From CBDCTM01 sp965222005 (lineage in GTDB: Bacteria; Bacteroidota; Bacteroidia; Chitinophagales; Saprospiraceae), in assembly GCA_965222005.1 (NCBI GenBank), contig OZ244935.1, positions 310,001 to 374,000 of the forward strand: 64,000 nucleotides of DNA, written 5' to 3'. Positions 62,954 through 64,000 of the stretch are shown here, in pieces. How positions within the stretch are numbered: the first letter of the stretch is position 1; each line of letters begins with the position of its first letter. Below the pieces are notes generated by a model. That model searched no databases, was not told the origin of the DNA, and worked only from the letters and a program-made list of their open reading frames with translations. The translations under genes were made by a program, and so were the position numbers.

Positions 62954-64000
62954 TTACCTTGACTGCAAATGTATAATCGGGCAGATCATCTCCTCCAGGG
63001 AAATGCCTCCATGCTGGAAGGTGTTGCGATAATAATTGTTGTAATAATTGTAATTATTAGGATACAGGAAGTAAATATCCTCCTTTGCAAAGATGAAAGT
63101 CGAGCTGACATTCGGTTTAGGCAAGCCCACTTTGGCCGGATCACGAAAATCCAACACATCCCGTTTGTCGTACTGCAGGTTACGTCCCACCTTGTAGCGC
63201 AGGTTGGTAGTGGTTTCCCGGTCGCCAACTACTTTGGAAGGTGTATTGACGCGAATGGTGCCGTGATCGGTGCTGATGATGAGTTGGATGTCCTTCTCGG
63301 CAATCCGTTGGAGGGCTGCCCAGAGAGGTGAGTGTAGGAACCAGGAGCGGGTGAGCGAGCGATAGGCGGCCTCATCGCCAGCCAATTCTTTGAGCACTTC
63401 CATTTCCGTGCGGGCATGCGACATCATGTCGATGAAGTTATAAACAATCACGCTCAGATCATTATTGAGGCAGTTGAGGATATTGTCCTGAAGTTGTTTG
63501 GCCTGATTGACGTTGGTAATCTTTTGGTAGTCCCACTTGATCTCTTTGCGAAGGGTACGGCGAATTTGCTCGCTCAACAAATCTTTTTCGTGCATATTTT
63601 TTCCTCCTTCTTCATTGTCATTCTTCCACCAATCGGGATAGTAGCTCTGGATTTCGGAGGGCATCAGGCCGGAGAAGATTGCATTTCGACTATACTGGGT
63701 AGAAGTAGGCAGGATGCTATAGAAGAAATCTTCCTTTTCCACGCGAAACAGCTCAGAAACCAAGGGTTTGATGATCATCCATTGATCGAGGCGCAGATTA
63801 TCCAGTAATAGGAAGAGAGTAGGCACTTCGTTTTTTAGGTCCGGAAACACCTTATTTCGCATCAGCTTATTGGAAAGCGTAGGGGCATTGGCATCTCCTT
63901 CTGTCCAGTTTTCGTAGTTTTTGACAATAAATTTGGAAAACTCCGAATTGGCCTCTCTTTTTTGCATAGAGAGTATTTCCCCCATTTCGCTGATGTTTGA
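62954..64000 (-). CDS. porX: PorX, response regulator with PglZ domain (5' end outside window)
   Basis: Response regulator of the PorX/PorY system, which controls T9SS genes. The frame is open to the window edge. What is visible is the linker and the PglZ alkaline-phosphatase-like domain. Metal and nucleophile motifs are DNLRLDQW, TSTQYSRNAIFSG (Thr), STDHGTI and the C-terminal HGGISLEEM. The N-terminal receiver is not in the window. PorX in other Bacteroidetes hydrolyses oligoadenylates. It ends about 2 kb from gldM, consistent with a T9SS locus. Confidence 0.92.
   Translation of the reverse strand, partial: SNISEMGEILSMQKREANSEFSKFIVKNYENWTEGDANAPTLSNKLMRNKVFPDLKNEVPTLFLLLDNLRLDQWMIIKPLVSELFRVEKEDFFYSILPTSTQYSRNAIFSGLMPSEIQSYYPDWWKNDNEEGGKNMHEKDLLSEQIRRTLRKEIKWDYQKITNVNQAKQLQDNILNCLNNDLSVIVYNFIDMMSHARTEMEVLKELAGDEAAYRSLTRSWFLHSPLWAALQRIAEKDIQLIISTDHGTIRVNTPSKVVGDRETTTNLRYKVGRNLQYDKRDVLDFRDPAKVGLPKPNVSSTFIFAKEDIYFLYPNNYNYYNNYYRNTFQHGGISLEEMICPIIHLQSR

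Noticed and set aside
1..64000. tRNA, rRNA, CRISPR array, prophage or intact insertion sequence
   Set aside because: None of the intergenic stretches showed a cloverleaf, regular spaced repeats, phage genes or a transposase.

Overview
The window is a chromosomal segment of a free-living Bacteroidetes bacterium, most likely of the Saprospiraceae (Lewinella/Haliscomenobacter-like). The evidence is an LpxC-FabZ fusion, GldM/GldN and PorX of the type IX secretion system (T9SS), many secreted proteins with T9SS C-terminal domains (type A, and type B of the CHU_C kind), SprB-type repeats, and upstream motifs matching the Bacteroidetes promoter TTTG-N(17-23)-TAnnTTTG. I saw no tRNA, rRNA, CRISPR array, prophage or full insertion sequence. 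The family-level placement is an inference.

Layout. 1-7 kb: alaS (runs off the left edge), a divergent M23 peptidase, a DUF3667 membrane protein, gatB and a MerR regulator. 7-11 kb: a leftward lipid A operon lpxD, lpxC-fabZ, lpxA, ABC ATPase, with a decayed Cys-rich frame after it. 11-15 kb: a rightward run hemC, YfiT-type bacillithiol transferase, a DEDDh exonuclease homologue that has lost almost all catalytic residues, YdeI-like protein, hemD. 15-24 kb: a TPR glycosyltransferase-like membrane protein, two large SprB-repeat T9SS cargo proteins and a helical protein of unknown function. 24-29 kb: recN, fabI and a porin. 29-36 kb: three T9SS cargo proteins, a truncated lipoprotein and a 0.9-kb non-coding gap with two candidate small RNAs. 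36-41 kb: a leftward group fabH, efp, accB, accC, MsbA-like ABC exporter, with a palindromic MITE-like element between accB and accC. 41-44 kb: a thioredoxin-SPOR fusion and hutI. 44-57 kb: a 1361-residue cohesin/SprB adhesin, an HYR-type cargo protein, a TPR histidine kinase, a DUF1573 lipoprotein, two LamG paralogues flanking ybaB, a DUF6089 barrel and another cargo protein. 57-64 kb: a CaCA antiporter, gldN, gldM, tatC, a small membrane protein and porX (runs off the right edge).

How it fits together. Housekeeping and envelope biogenesis (lipid A, fatty acids, Tat and T9SS export) are interleaved with at least nine predicted T9SS cargo proteins, so the window holds parts of both the secretion machinery (GldM, GldN), its regulator (PorX) and its substrates. 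The best leads for something undescribed are the catalytically dead exonuclease inside the heme operon, the two small-RNA candidates, the accB/accC palindrome that supplies the accB stop codon, and the overlapping face-to-face promoter motifs between alaS and the M23 gene.
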